From positions 1-64,000 of the forward strand of contig NZ_JACBJQ010000014.1 in NCBI RefSeq assembly GCF_013404075.1: 64,000 bases of DNA, given 5' to 3'. The notes under the pieces were generated by a model that ran no database searches, was not told the origin of the DNA, and saw only the letters and a program-made list of their open reading frames with translations. The translations under genes and the position numbers were made by a program. This DNA comes from Mycolicibacterium vinylchloridicum (lineage in GTDB: Bacteria; Actinomycetota; Actinomycetes; Mycobacteriales; Mycobacteriaceae). Shown here piece after piece: positions 9,324 through 17,114 of this stretch (its first letter is position 1; the number at the start of each line of letters is the position of its first letter).

Positions 9324-10328
9324 TCAGTTCAGCCGGATCGACTTGATGATCACCGGTTTGGCCGGCTTGCCGTCATCGGCGCCATCGGCGATTCCGATCG
9401 CCGCGATGTCGTCGATGACGGCATAACCGGTCTTGTCGATCGTGCCGAATGCGGTGTACGTCGGCGGCAGCATCGAATCGCGATACACGATGAAGAACTG
9501 GCTGCCATTGGTGTCGGGCCCCGAATTGGCCATCGCCAAGGTGCCACGCGGATATCGCACGGCTTGTTTGAGGGCAGGGTCGAACGGGCGGTACTGGTTG
9601 GTCGGATACTCGTTGACGAACCGATAGCCCGGCCCACCGGAGCCCCTGCCGGTCGGGTCACCGCATTGCAGGACGTACAGCGACGGTGCGTCGGTGAGCC
9701 GATGGCACGGCGTGTTGTCGAAGTAGTTCTGCTGCACCAGGCTGTCGAAGCTCTTCACGGTGCACGGCGCCTTGGCGTTGTCGAGGTGCAGGACGAACGG
9801 TCCGGAATTGGTGACCACGGTCGCGTCTATGGTCGCCGGCGTCGTCGGCGCCTTGCCGGTGGCCGGCGGCTTGACCGGCTTGTCGGCCGGGGTGGCGGTA
9901 GCCGGGTATTGGCAGTTGGCACCCAGGGTGGCCGGCGGGTTGAACGGGGGCAGTTGGTCATTGCCGGGCGCGGCGGTGGTGGTCTGCCGCGGGATGCCCG
10001 CTCCGCCGGTGCGCTCCAACTCGCGGGCCATCCACGCGAAGAACGCGATGCTGGCGACCACGACCACGATGCTCAGCACCGTCACCAGGTAGCTGATCAC
10101 CAGACCGGCGATCGCCAGCCCACGGCCTTCCTCGCCGGACTTCTTGATCTGTGACAGCGAGATGTGGCCGAACACGATGCCCAGGGGCGCGAACAGGAAC
10201 GCACAGATCAGCGACGCGATCGCCATCCCATTGGTCGGCGGGGGCGCCGGATAGGGGTACGGCCCGGTCCCGTACGGCGCACCGTAATTCGGCGGGGGCG
10301 GCGGCGGGTAGTACGGCGGTTGGCTCAT
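9324..10328 (-). CDS. Membrane-anchored cyclophilin-type peptidyl-prolyl isomerase with DUF4190
   Basis: 334 residues. A Pro/Tyr-rich cytoplasmic N-terminus is followed by two membrane helices with the DUF4190 pattern (GMAIASLICAFLF and GLAIAGLVISYLV segments, about residues 40-110). A Pro/Thr linker leads to a C-terminal cyclophilin domain with NTPCHRL, GTLAMANSGPDTNGSQFFI and YTAFGTI. Cyclophilins catalyse cis-trans isomerisation of proline bonds; here the domain probably faces outside. The start at 10328 overlaps the stop of a repeated mini-ORF (ATGA) and follows GAGGGGAAGGC. It is a paralogue of the adjacent upstream ppiB and probably arose by local duplication. Confidence 0.88.
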   Translation of the reverse strand: MSQPPYYPPPPPPNYGAPYGTGPYPYPAPPPTNGMAIASLICAFLFAPLGIVFGHISLSQIKKSGEEGRGLAIAGLVISYLVTVLSIVVVVASIAFFAWMARELERTGGAGIPRQTTTAAPGNDQLPPFNPPATLGANCQYPATATPADKPVKPPATGKAPTTPATIDATVVTNSGPFVLHLDNAKAPCTVKSFDSLVQQNYFDNTPCHRLTDAPSLYVLQCGDPTGRGSGGPGYRFVNEYPTNQYRPFDPALKQAVRYPRGTLAMANSGPDTNGSQFFIVYRDSMLPPTYTAFGTIDKTGYAVIDDIAAIGIADGADDGKPAKPVIIKSIRLN

Positions 10329-10393
10329 GCCTTCCCCTCGCAGGCTCGGGGACGGCATGTCCGTTGTTGATTCGCTCCGCAAGCGTCGCTCAT
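10325..10393 (-). CDS. MIRU mini-ORF, distal copy
   Basis: 22 codons. The peptide starts MSDACGANQQRT and contains three Cys. Its stop TGA (10325-10327) overlaps the ATG of the cyclophilin gene, and its start overlaps the stop of the proximal copy. It differs from that copy only near the end (Lys in place of Thr). It probably serves translational coupling rather than making a functional peptide; expression is unproven. Confidence 0.45.
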   Translation of the reverse strand: MSDACGANQQRTCRPRACEGKA

Positions 10394-10458
10394 GCTGTCC
10401 CCTCGCAGGCTCGGGGACGGCATGTCCGTTGTTGATTCGCTCCGCAAGCGTCGCTCAT
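10390..10458 (-). CDS. MIRU mini-ORF, proximal copy
   Basis: 22 codons, ending in ACEGTA. It starts 6 nt after the ppiB stop with only a weak ribosome-binding site, so ribosomes finishing ppiB could reinitiate here, pass through both mini-ORFs and reach the second cyclophilin gene. Expression as a peptide is unproven. Confidence 0.45.
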   Translation of the reverse strand: MSDACGANQQRTCRPRACEGTA

Positions 10459-10464
10459 GGCCGC

Positions 10465-11361
10465 CTAGTCCAGCAGGACCGACTTGAGCGTCACCGGGGT
10501 CGCCGGCTTGCCGTCCTGCCCGCCGCCGGCAACACCGGCGGCGGCGATCTTGTCCAGGGTGGCCAGGCCGGTCGCGTCGATCGTGCCGAATGCGGTGTAG
10601 TTCGGCGGCAATTGCGAATCCTTGTACACCAGGAAGAACTGGCTGCCGTTGGTGCCAGGCCCGGCGTTGGCCATCGCCAGCGTCCCCCGCGGATAGGTCA
10701 CCGGCTGATCCAGCGCGGGATCACCCGCGGGGTACTGGTCGGTGGGGTACTCGTTGGCGAACTGATAGCCCGGTCCGCCGGTGCCGCTGCCGGTCGGGTC
10801 TCCGCACTGCAACACCGACAACGACGGTGATGTGGTCAGCCGGTGGCAGGGCGTGTTGTCGAAGTAGCCCTTCTGCGCCAGGCTGGCGAAGCTGTTGACC
10901 GTGCACGGGGCCTTGGCGTTATCCAGGATCAGCCCGAGGTTGCCTCGGTCGGTGGTGCTCATGCTGACGCTGATCGTCGCCGGGGTGGTCGGCACCTTGC
11001 CGCTGCGCGGCGGATCGACCTTCTTGCTGGCCGGCTCGGGTGAGGCCGGGTACTGGCAGTTGGCGCCCAGGTTCGCACTGGGCTTGAACGCCGGCAGGCC
11101 GCCGGTGGGCGGCGGGGCGTCAGTGGGTCCACCCGGCTGGGCCGGCGCGCTGCTCGGCGCCGACGTCGAGGCCGTCGCGGTGTCCTTCTTGTCCTTGTTG
11201 GTCAGGACGAAGGTGGCGACCAGGGCCGCGGCCACGACGATTGCCACGACACCGCCGATCACGACGAACAGCTGGCGACGCTTCTCCTGTTGGGCGCGAC
11301 GCTCCAGCTGCCGCTCGAGTTTGCGTTTGGCCGTCGCGCGTCGCTGTTCGTTGGTGGGCAC
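10465..11361 (-). CDS. ppiB: Cyclophilin-type peptidyl-prolyl isomerase PpiB
   Basis: 298 residues. The N-terminus is very basic and probably coiled (NEQRRATAKRKLERQLERRAQ begins at residue 4). One membrane helix follows at about 32-56, then a Pro/Ala linker and a C-terminal cyclophilin domain with NTPCHRL, GTLAMANAGPGTNGSQFFL and YTAFGTI. A single-pass protein with an external isomerase domain is expected. GTG 11361 follows GGAGG with a 9-nt spacer; an upstream in-frame start at 11427 lacks a ribosome-binding site. It is divergent from the glyoxalase gene, as in M. tuberculosis (Rv2582/Rv2581c), and probably co-transcribed with the second cyclophilin through the MIRU. Confidence 0.92.
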   Translation of the reverse strand: MPTNEQRRATAKRKLERQLERRAQQEKRRQLFVVIGGVVAIVVAAALVATFVLTNKDKKDTATASTSAPSSAPAQPGGPTDAPPPTGGLPAFKPSANLGANCQYPASPEPASKKVDPPRSGKVPTTPATISVSMSTTDRGNLGLILDNAKAPCTVNSFASLAQKGYFDNTPCHRLTTSPSLSVLQCGDPTGSGTGGPGYQFANEYPTDQYPAGDPALDQPVTYPRGTLAMANAGPGTNGSQFFLVYKDSQLPPNYTAFGTIDATGLATLDKIAAAGVAGGGQDGKPATPVTLKSVLLD

Positions 11362-11463
11362 CGTTTGGGTCCTCCGTTGGTGTCGGTTGAGACTGCCGCC
11401 CCACTCTACGTGCGGCTGCTGGGGCACCAGCGCGACGGATTACCAGCAGGGGCGAAGGGGCAG

Positions 11464-11486
11464 CCCCCGCGGCGGCGCCGCGGGGG
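11464..11486. other. Perfect 10-bp GC hairpin
   Basis: CCCCCGCGGC, loop GGC, GCCGCGGGGG. It is the strongest simple stem I noticed in the window. It has no U-tract and no adjacent gene end apart from the TetR remnant, of which it may be the old terminator. Confidence 0.5.
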
Positions 11487-11489
11487 GTC

Positions 11490-11619
11490 GTGCCCGGCAA
11501 CCACCGAAGCCGCGGTGTTCTTGTGGGCGCTCCGCAGGGCTTTGACCGGGGTGGAACCCGCGCGCGATGAAGAGTTCGAGCGCGGTGTCCACGATCGCGT
11601 TTCGGTCTACCTCGGTCAT
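11490..11619 (-). pseudogene. Probable remnant of a TetR-family regulator gene
   Basis: From ATG 11619 the frame reads MTEVDRNAIVDTALELFIAR then GF, which looks like the first helix of a TetR DNA-binding domain. It then continues as unrelated sequence with no recognition helix. In a second frame shortly after, a segment VKALRSAHKNTAASVVAG could be a TetR C-terminus. The picture fits an internal deletion. The evidence is short and could be chance in GC-rich DNA. Confidence 0.3.
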
Positions 11620-11694
11620 GCTCTCGTCCGAAGCCGTCACGTACCGCGGAGGTTGCGGGATCGGCCCGAATGCAGGGATGGGAAACTGGACGAC

Positions 11695-12366
11695 ATGCTG
11701 CTCACCGGGTTCCCGGCCGGCATGTTGGCATGCAACTGCTACGTGTTGGCCCCTCGCGCCGGGGCCGACGCCGTCGTCGTCGACCCGGGTCAGCGGGCGA
11801 TGGGCAATCTGCGCCGCATCCTCGACGAGAACCGGCTGACCCCGGCCGCCGTCCTGCTCACCCACGGACACATCGACCACATGTGGTCGGCGCAGAAGGT
11901 CGGCGACACGTTCGGCTGCCCGGTGTTCATCCACCCCGAGGACCGCTACATGCTCGCCGATCCGATCCGCGGGTTCGGGCCCCGGCTGGGCCAGATCGCG
12001 TTCGGGGCGCTGTTCCGCGAACCCAAGCAGGTCGTCGAGCTCGACCGTGACGGCGACAAGCTTGAACTCGGCGGCATCACGGTGACCGTCGACCACACGC
12101 CGGGCCACACGCGGGGGTCGGTGGTGTTCCGGGTGGCCCGGGCCGGTCTGCAAGATCCGCTGGCCTTCACCGGCGACACGTTGTTCAAGCAGTCGGTGGG
12201 CCGCACCGACCTGCCCGGCGGCAGCGGTAACGCCCTGCTCAGCTCGATCGTCGACAAGCTACTGGTGCTCGATGACGACACCCTGGTACTACCGGGGCAC
12301 GGTGAATCCACCACGATTGGTCTTGAACGCCGAACCAACCCATTCCTCGAAGGTCTGACTCAGTGA
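11695..12366 (+). CDS. Metallo-beta-lactamase-fold hydrolase (glyoxalase II-like)
   Basis: 223 residues, homologous in place and sequence to Rv2581c. The zinc-binding motif THGHIDH is intact at about residues 58-64, with the later metal-ligand regions HTPGHTRGS and FTGDTLF and a C-terminal LPGHGEST. The family includes hydroxyacylglutathione hydrolases. Mycobacteria lack glutathione, so the true thioester substrate is probably a different thiol conjugate (inference). ATG 11695 gives the canonical N-terminus [18 protein letters not shown]. Its stop TGA overlaps the GTG of hisS, so the two are translationally coupled. Confidence 0.88.
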   Translation: MLLTGFPAGMLACNCYVLAPRAGADAVVVDPGQRAMGNLRRILDENRLTPAAVLLTHGHIDHMWSAQKVGDTFGCPVFIHPEDRYMLADPIRGFGPRLGQIAFGALFREPKQVVELDRDGDKLELGGITVTVDHTPGHTRGSVVFRVARAGLQDPLAFTGDTLFKQSVGRTDLPGGSGNALLSSIVDKLLVLDDDTLVLPGHGESTTIGLERRTNPFLEGLTQ

Positions 12367-13622
12367 GTGAATTCCAGGCACCCAAGGGTGTCCCTGACTA
12401 TCTGCCGCCCGACTCGGCAGAGTTCGTCGCGGTCCGCGACGGTCTGCTGCGGACGGCCCGGCTGGCCGGCTACGGCGACGTCGAGCTGCCGATCTTCGAG
12501 GACACCGGGCTGTTCGCCCGCGGCGTCGGGGAGTCCACCGATGTGGTGTCCAAGGAGATGTACACCTTCGCCGACCGCGGTGAGCGGTCGGTGACGCTGC
12601 GACCCGAGGGCACCGCCGGCGTGATGCGTGCGGTCATCGAGCACGGTCTGGACCGCGGCGCGTTGCCGGTCAAGCTCTGCTACGCGGGCCCGTTCTTCCG
12701 TTATGAGCGCCCGCAGGCCGGGCGGTACCGGCAGCTGCAGCAGGTCGGGGTCGAGGCGATCGGCGTCGACGACCCCGCGCTGGACGCCGAGGTGATCGCG
12801 ATCGCCGACGCGGGGTTCCGCTCGCTGGGGCTGGACGGCTTCCGGCTCGAGATCACCTCGCTGGGCGATGACACCTGCCGTCCGCAGTACCGGGAGCTGC
12901 TGCAGAGCTTCCTGTCGCGGCTGGACCTGGATGCAGAAACCCAGACACGCGTTCAGTTGAACCCGCTGCGCGTGCTCGACGACAAGCGCCCGCATGTGCG
13001 GGAGCTGACCGCCGATGCGCCGGTGATGCTCGATCACCTCTCCGATGTCGCCAAGCAGCACTTCGAGACCGTGCTCGCGCATCTCGACGCGTTGCGGGTG
13101 CCGTATGTCATCAACCCGCGGATGGTGCGCGGGCTGGACTATTACACGAAAACCACGTTCGAATTCGTGCACGACGGTCTCGGTGCGCAATCCGGGATCG
13201 GCGGTGGCGGCCGCTACGACGGGTTGATGCGTCAGCTCGGGGGCCAGGATCTGTCGGGTATCGGCTTCGGGCTGGGTGTCGACCGCACCATGCTGGCGCT
13301 GCGGGCCGAGGGCAAGACGGCCGGTGATCCGACCCGCTGCGATGTCTTCGGGGTGCCGCTGGGCGAGCAGGCCAAAATGCTGCTCGCGACGCTGGCGGCG
13401 GGCCTGCGGGCGGCCGGCGTCCGGGTCGATCTGGCCTATGGCGACCGGGGTATGAAGGGCGCGATGAAGGCGGCTGATCGCTCGGGCGCGCGCATCGCCC
13501 TGGTCGCAGGCGACCGGGACATCGATGCCGGGACCGTGGGCGTCAAGGATCTGACCACCGGCACCCAGGTCGACGTTCCGGTCGACGCGGTTATCACGGA
13601 AGTGATAACGCGGCTGGCCTAG
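12363..13622 (+). CDS. hisS: Histidyl-tRNA synthetase
   Basis: Charges tRNA-His in the cytoplasm; class II synthetase, 419 residues. Motif 2 region [19 protein letters not shown] begins near residue 109. The histidine-binding motif [13 protein letters not shown] is at about 256, GGGGRYDGL at about 280, and a C-terminal anticodon-binding domain follows. It starts at GTG 12363, overlapping the glyoxalase stop (GTGA). Two hairpins overlap its 3' end and stop codon. Confidence 0.97.
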   Translation: MSEFQAPKGVPDYLPPDSAEFVAVRDGLLRTARLAGYGDVELPIFEDTGLFARGVGESTDVVSKEMYTFADRGERSVTLRPEGTAGVMRAVIEHGLDRGALPVKLCYAGPFFRYERPQAGRYRQLQQVGVEAIGVDDPALDAEVIAIADAGFRSLGLDGFRLEITSLGDDTCRPQYRELLQSFLSRLDLDAETQTRVQLNPLRVLDDKRPHVRELTADAPVMLDHLSDVAKQHFETVLAHLDALRVPYVINPRMVRGLDYYTKTTFEFVHDGLGAQSGIGGGGRYDGLMRQLGGQDLSGIGFGLGVDRTMLALRAEGKTAGDPTRCDVFGVPLGEQAKMLLATLAAGLRAAGVRVDLAYGDRGMKGAMKAADRSGARIALVAGDRDIDAGTVGVKDLTTGTQVDVPVDAVITEVITRLA

Positions 13623-13638
13623 ATCAGGCCAGCCGCGT
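13608..13638. terminator. Terminator at hisS end
   Basis: ACGCGGCTGGCCT and AGGCCAGCCGCGT form a perfect 13-bp stem with a 5-nt loop; the hisS stop TAG overlaps the apex. A second 8-bp perfect stem (GTTATCAC/GTGATAAC, 13590-13609) abuts it upstream inside the coding region. It lies between convergent genes and probably terminates both directions. No U-tract. Confidence 0.7.
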
Positions 13639-13658
13639 ATCGGTGGTTCAGTTGGCGA

Positions 13659-13961
13659 TCAGCCAGCCGGGCACAGATCGGTCTTCGCGAAATTGATCGC
13701 GGCGTCCGCCTGGGCGTGGCTGATCTGACCGGAGTTCTTGTAATACGTCTGCGACAGCTCGTTCGGGTCTGCGCCCTGCGCCAGGGCTTGGCAGATGGTG
13801 TGGCCGTCGGCGATCAAAGCTGCCTGGTCACCGGCGATTCCCGCGCTGGTCAGATCGTTGATGTAATCGGCCTCGGCGTTGGTGATCGCCCAGGCAGCGG
13901 GCGCGCCCGCGAGCGCGATGGCCCCGGCGGCAGCAGCCGCCGTCAACAAACCTTTGATCAT
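13659..13961 (-). CDS. DUF732 secreted protein
   Basis: 100 residues: signal peptide (MIKGLLTAAAAAGAIALAG, probable cleavage after AAWA) and a small helical mature domain with two Cys (CQALAQG and the C-terminal LCPAG) that probably form a disulfide. This is the pattern of the mycobacterial DUF732 family. Function unknown. ATG 13961 follows AAGGGAC; a longer in-frame start at 14063 would place residues before the signal peptide. The upstream region carries AGTTACT twice, 18 bp apart (13986 and 14004), possibly part of the promoter. Confidence 0.8.
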   Translation of the reverse strand: MIKGLLTAAAAAGAIALAGAPAAWAITNAEADYINDLTSAGIAGDQAALIADGHTICQALAQGADPNELSQTYYKNSGQISHAQADAAINFAKTDLCPAG

Positions 13962-14202
13962 TGTTTTGTCCCTTGTGTGCATTGGAGTTACTGCTGCGGC
14001 AGAAGTTACTACGCTTTCAGCAGACGCGCAGGAAAGCCGAAATATTTGCGGCACGCCGATCACGCGCCGATAAACCGGCTTCTTCGGGACATGAATTCAA
14101 ATTGTGGGTAACGCACCACCATTTAACCAATTCTCAACGGATTCTTGGCGCACCCTTGGGGTTTTCGGGAACCGTGTCGCGCCCACGGCCCGTTTTACAG
14201 TC

Positions 14203-14655
14203 ATGAACACCGCGACCGGCATCCAGCTCATCGAGAGCTACCTGCGTACCCGGCAGATGCGGTACTTCCGCGGTCACCACGACGACGAGTACTTCTTCCT
14301 GGTCAGCGCCTATCACGGGCGCCTGCACGTGCACCTGCAACCGTGCGGGCCCGACAACGCGACGGTGCGGATCAGCGTCACCGCCGAGCGCTACTACCCG
14401 GCCGAGCAGCGCGCGCGGGTTGCCCACCTCGTCGAGCAGTGGAACAACGCCGATCCGCAGGTCACCGCCGCGGTCTTCGAATCCTCCGATCCACGTCTGG
14501 TCGGGGTGACGGCCGAGCGCCGTTATCGATCCGGCCGCGCCGAATTCGGCCCCTTCGTCGATCAGGCCGTCCAGTCGGCGATCGATCTGTTCGGGCGGCT
14601 ACGGGTGTTGGCGGCATCGCCGTCGGATGACACGCACCTCCTCGACGCGGGCTAG
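14203..14655 (+). CDS. Hypothetical protein, YbjN/secretion-chaperone-like fold
   Basis: 150 residues with no signal peptide or membrane segment. The sequence (LIESYLRTRQMRYFRG, then alternating strand-like segments YFFLVSAYHGRLHVHL and VRISVTAERYY, then helices) resembles the YbjN / type III chaperone-like fold seen in many actinobacterial proteins. That is a fold impression, not a family match. ATG 14203 is chosen because sequence upstream of it does not look coding. The stop shares the tetranucleotide CTAG with the convergent VOC gene. Confidence 0.65.
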   Translation: MNTATGIQLIESYLRTRQMRYFRGHHDDEYFFLVSAYHGRLHVHLQPCGPDNATVRISVTAERYYPAEQRARVAHLVEQWNNADPQVTAAVFESSDPRLVGVTAERRYRSGRAEFGPFVDQAVQSAIDLFGRLRVLAASPSDDTHLLDAG

Positions 14656-15071
14656 GGACTGCCGACGGTCCTCGCTCGGCGTTGGAAGTCGTCGAAGGCT
14701 TCCTGACCGCGCAGCGGGTTGGCGGCATCGACCACACAGAAGTCGATTCCCGCCGGGTCGCGCATGATCACCCACCGGCCGGGATGTGCGGCGAAGGAAT
14801 CGTCGACCATCGTCGCGCCCAGGGCGAGGAGCCGGGCGATCTCGGCGTCGAGATCGTCGGTGTGGATGTCGAAATGCACTCCCGCGCGGGAGGATCCGAC
14901 GTCTTGGACAACAATCCGGTTGTCCGGCGACGCGTCGTGGAGATAGGTGTATTCGTCGACGCCGGTGGGCACGATGGTGGCGCCGAGTGCCTGCGCCCAG
15001 AAGGTGACGGTGTCGTCTCTGGTTGCCGACGGCACGTCGATGATGAAGGTCTTCAACAGATTACGATGCAT
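14652..15071 (-). CDS. VOC-family (glyoxalase/bleomycin-resistance fold) protein
   Basis: 139 residues with a duplicated beta-alpha-beta-beta-beta pattern: a first half with FIIDVPS, and a second half with GVHFDIHTDDLDAEIARLLALG and the typical end VIMRDPAGIDFCVVD. VOC proteins are metal-dependent dioxygenases, lyases or binding proteins; the substrate is not evident. ATG 15071 follows AGAAGGA. It is the last gene of a minus-strand group with two SnoaL-like proteins and an SDR, 14 nt after the preceding stop. Confidence 0.8.
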   Translation of the reverse strand: MHRNLLKTFIIDVPSATRDDTVTFWAQALGATIVPTGVDEYTYLHDASPDNRIVVQDVGSSRAGVHFDIHTDDLDAEIARLLALGATMVDDSFAAHPGRWVIMRDPAGIDFCVVDAANPLRGQEAFDDFQRRARTVGSP

Positions 15072-15085
15072 GCGGTCAATCCTTC

Positions 15086-15589
15086 TCAGAGGCGTAGGTA
15101 CGACGGATCGGTACGGTCGCGCGCGGCAACAGGATTCCTGCCGCTGTCGGCGAACGGGATCGGCATGGTAGGAAGCATGCCCGACCATTCGATGACATTG
15201 TTACGCAGTATGATTCGCCACTCACCTGCGTGGCGATCGAGCCGATCGAGGTAGCGGCCGCCGGCCAGCCAGTTGGTGTCGTCGTGGTTGCGCGCGGCGA
15301 ACAAGTAATAGGTTTCGCAGTGTGCGACGTCGCCGTCGATCTCACAACTGTGGTTCAGCAGGTAGTGGTGGGTGGCTATTTGACCGTCCTCGTGCAGGGC
15401 GTGGGCCCACTCGTACAGGTCGTCGGGCCCGCCGGTGAAGTCTCCGGCGGCGATGACGGCGGCGGGGTGAAAGGCCGAGAGAAAGAGGTCCCGGTCGAAG
15501 CGGTCCATGCCGCGGCTGAACCGGGTCAGGCAGTCGGTGATGTCCTGGCGGTCCAGCAGGGTGCGCAGTCGCTGATCAATGTCAGTCAT
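15086..15589 (-). CDS. SnoaL-like / NTF2-fold protein
   Basis: 167 residues. The pattern of N-terminal helices (RQDITDCLTRFSRGMDRFD) followed by a beta-rich cone (HYLLNHSCEIDGDVAHCETYY, AGGRYLDRLDRHAGEWRI) fits the SnoaL_4 / NTF2-like family, which includes ring-hydroxylating dioxygenase small subunits, isomerases and dehydratases. It is a paralogue of the gene at 16457-16954 (both have GGRYLDxLD). Its start overlaps the end of the SDR gene by 8 nt, so they are coupled. The substrate is unknown. Confidence 0.8.
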   Translation of the reverse strand: MTDIDQRLRTLLDRQDITDCLTRFSRGMDRFDRDLFLSAFHPAAVIAAGDFTGGPDDLYEWAHALHEDGQIATHHYLLNHSCEIDGDVAHCETYYLFAARNHDDTNWLAGGRYLDRLDRHAGEWRIILRNNVIEWSGMLPTMPIPFADSGRNPVAARDRTDPSYLRL

Positions 15590-16460
15590 GAGACTCCTGT
15601 GCGAGGGGACCCCAGATCGGCGACCCGCGTTCGGACCGCAGCGACGGGATGCTGCGGCCGTCGATGTCGGTGATGCCATAGCGTGTGGCGAGTTCGGCGG
15701 CGATGAACGTGCCGCCGGACAGGTCCATGAGGTCGGGATCGGTGGCCAGGGCCGCGATCACGCGGCCGGGAAACTCGGGGGAGCTGCCTGCGCTCGGCCT
15801 TGTGACGGGGGATCGGGTCATCTCAGGGCGCGCGGCGAGGTTGCGGTGCGCGTGTTCGGTCATCGTCAGTCCTTGCCACAGGGACACCGAGGCGACGCGA
15901 TGGGGTGCGAGTTCGACCGCCATGTCGCGCGCCATCCGGTCGACCGCGGTCTTGCAGAGTCCGAAGACGACGCCGTAGGTGTAGCTCGCGCCGGTGTAGC
16001 CCGAGGTGGCTACGATCAGGCCGGAGCCCTGGCCGACCATGATCTGGGCGGCGTGCCGGGCGGCGACGAAACTGGAGCGCACTCCGACGTCGACCATGGC
16101 CCAGTCCGACAGCGGCTTCTCCCAAAAAGGTTCGGGGTCAGTCAAATTCTCGGGAAGTGCGAACGCGTTGTTGACCAGGATGTCGAGGCGCCCGTGCTCG
16201 GTGCGGACCTGGTTGAACAATGCGGCTACCTGTGCGTCGTCGGAATGGTCGACGTGGACCGCGATCCCGGTGCCGCCGCGCCGGGTGACCTCGGCCGCGG
16301 TCTCGGTGATGGTGCCCGGAAGGTCGTGCTGGCCCGTCGCGGCGGTGCGGCCGGTGACGTAGACGACGGCGCTGTGGTCGGCGAGCGCCAACGCGATGCC
16401 CTTGCCGAGGCCACGGCTGGCTCCGGTGACGACGGCGACCGCGCCGGCAAGGGTGGTCAC
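15582..16460 (-). CDS. Short-chain dehydrogenase/reductase
   Basis: 292 residues, classical SDR fold. The cofactor motif TGASRGLGKG lies near residues 13-22 and NNAF at about 92. The usual YxxxK catalytic signature is shifted: the region reads SGYTGASYTYGVVFGLCK, where Tyr and Lys can still be read as a catalytic pair although spacing and context are unusual. GTG 16460 follows GAGAGGAAG and overlaps the stop of the SnoaL-like gene (GTGA). With SnoaL-like proteins on both sides and a divergent TetR, it probably acts in catabolism or modification of a small hydrophobic compound (inference). Confidence 0.85.
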   Translation of the reverse strand: MTTLAGAVAVVTGASRGLGKGIALALADHSAVVYVTGRTAATGQHDLPGTITETAAEVTRRGGTGIAVHVDHSDDAQVAALFNQVRTEHGRLDILVNNAFALPENLTDPEPFWEKPLSDWAMVDVGVRSSFVAARHAAQIMVGQGSGLIVATSGYTGASYTYGVVFGLCKTAVDRMARDMAVELAPHRVASVSLWQGLTMTEHAHRNLAARPEMTRSPVTRPSAGSSPEFPGRVIAALATDPDLMDLSGGTFIAAELATRYGITDIDGRSIPSLRSERGSPIWGPLAQESHD

Positions 16461-16954
16461 GGTGCTTCCTCTCCGAGCAGAGATCGGCTCGGATCGTCGA
16501 CGGCACGCCCGGTGTAGCGATCGGCGTCCAACGGGGTGCCCATGAGCCCGGCCGACCAGTCGACGGCCTCGCCCATGTCCCGATACCAGTCGTAGAGCAT
16601 GGTGCGCCGCGCGATACGCCAGTTGCCGTCGACCTTGTCCAGCCAGTCCAGGTAGCGCCCGCCGATCATGGTGTCCCGATCGGAAACCCGGTGGTAGGCG
16701 AGAACGTGGGTTTCGGCCAGGGCGGTATCGGAATGCAGCCGGATCACGCTTTGACCCAGCACATGTTGGGTGACAGCGACATCCGGGGAACCCGGGACGA
16801 CCCACGCCAGGTAGTCGTCGACGGATCCGGCGAAAATCCCGTAGTCCACGATCGCGGTAGGCCAGAACGTGCCGGCGATCAGCGTCGCGTCACGGCGGTC
16901 CTCGCCACGGGCCAACCGGGCGAGACACTGCCGGATCGACTCGCGATCGAGCAT
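16457..16954 (-). CDS. SnoaL-like / NTF2-fold protein
   Basis: 165 residues from ATG 16954, the first gene of the minus-strand operon. It has the SnoaL_4 pattern: LDRESIRQCLARLARGEDRRD, then a cone domain with MIGGRYLDWLDKVDGNWRI. The start is uncertain. GGAGG with ideal spacing lies before an in-frame CTG at 16984, which would add ten residues (LNIDTHAIGE), whereas ATG 16954 has only GGGGAA directly upstream. It is a paralogue of the gene at 15086-15589; the pair may be subunits or act on successive intermediates. Confidence 0.75.
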   Translation of the reverse strand: MLDRESIRQCLARLARGEDRRDATLIAGTFWPTAIVDYGIFAGSVDDYLAWVVPGSPDVAVTQHVLGQSVIRLHSDTALAETHVLAYHRVSDRDTMIGGRYLDWLDKVDGNWRIARRTMLYDWYRDMGEAVDWSAGLMGTPLDADRYTGRAVDDPSRSLLGEEAP

Positions 16955-17027
16955 TTCCCCGATCGCGTGGGTATCGATGTTCAGGAGTGCACCTCCGTTG
17001 AATCCAGCTGTCCCACAATGAAACAGA

Positions 17028-17046
17028 TTTACTAGCTGATCGTAAA
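17028..17046. promoter_or_regulatory. Possible TetR operator
   Basis: TTTAC-N9-GTAAA inverted repeat within an unusually AT-rich stretch (about 17020-17100) between the divergent TetR and SnoaL-like/SDR operon. The location fits autoregulation and control of the operon. The half-sites are short, so this is a weak call. Confidence 0.25.
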
Positions 17047-17114
17047 GTAATACATAGACTTGTGAATAGCACCGTTTTGCGTATACCTTTCCGATCGGCA
17101 AGTACAGTGGTCGG

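Larger units (their letters stand above)
10325..10459 (-). repeat. MIRU-type tandem repeat, two 65-bp-period copies
   Basis: Two near-identical units with a 65-bp period; 10333-10394 and 10398-10459 match base for base. On the minus strand each unit carries an ATGAGC start, a 22-codon ORF, a GAGGGG ribosome-binding site and a stop that overlaps the next start as ATGA. This is the architecture described for mycobacterial interspersed repetitive units: tandem repeats inside operons whose small ORFs overlap the neighbouring genes. It joins ppiB to the second cyclophilin gene. Copy number may vary between strains. Confidence 0.8.
11362..11694. other. Intergenic region ppiB/glyoxalase II
   Basis: 333 nt between divergent genes. 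It contains a very strong perfect hairpin at 11464-11486 (10-bp stem CCCCCGCGGC, 3-nt loop) without a U-tract, and on the minus strand an apparent TetR-type gene remnant at about 11490-11619. No complete gene is visible. Promoters for both flanking genes should lie here, but I cannot place them with confidence. Confidence 0.6.
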
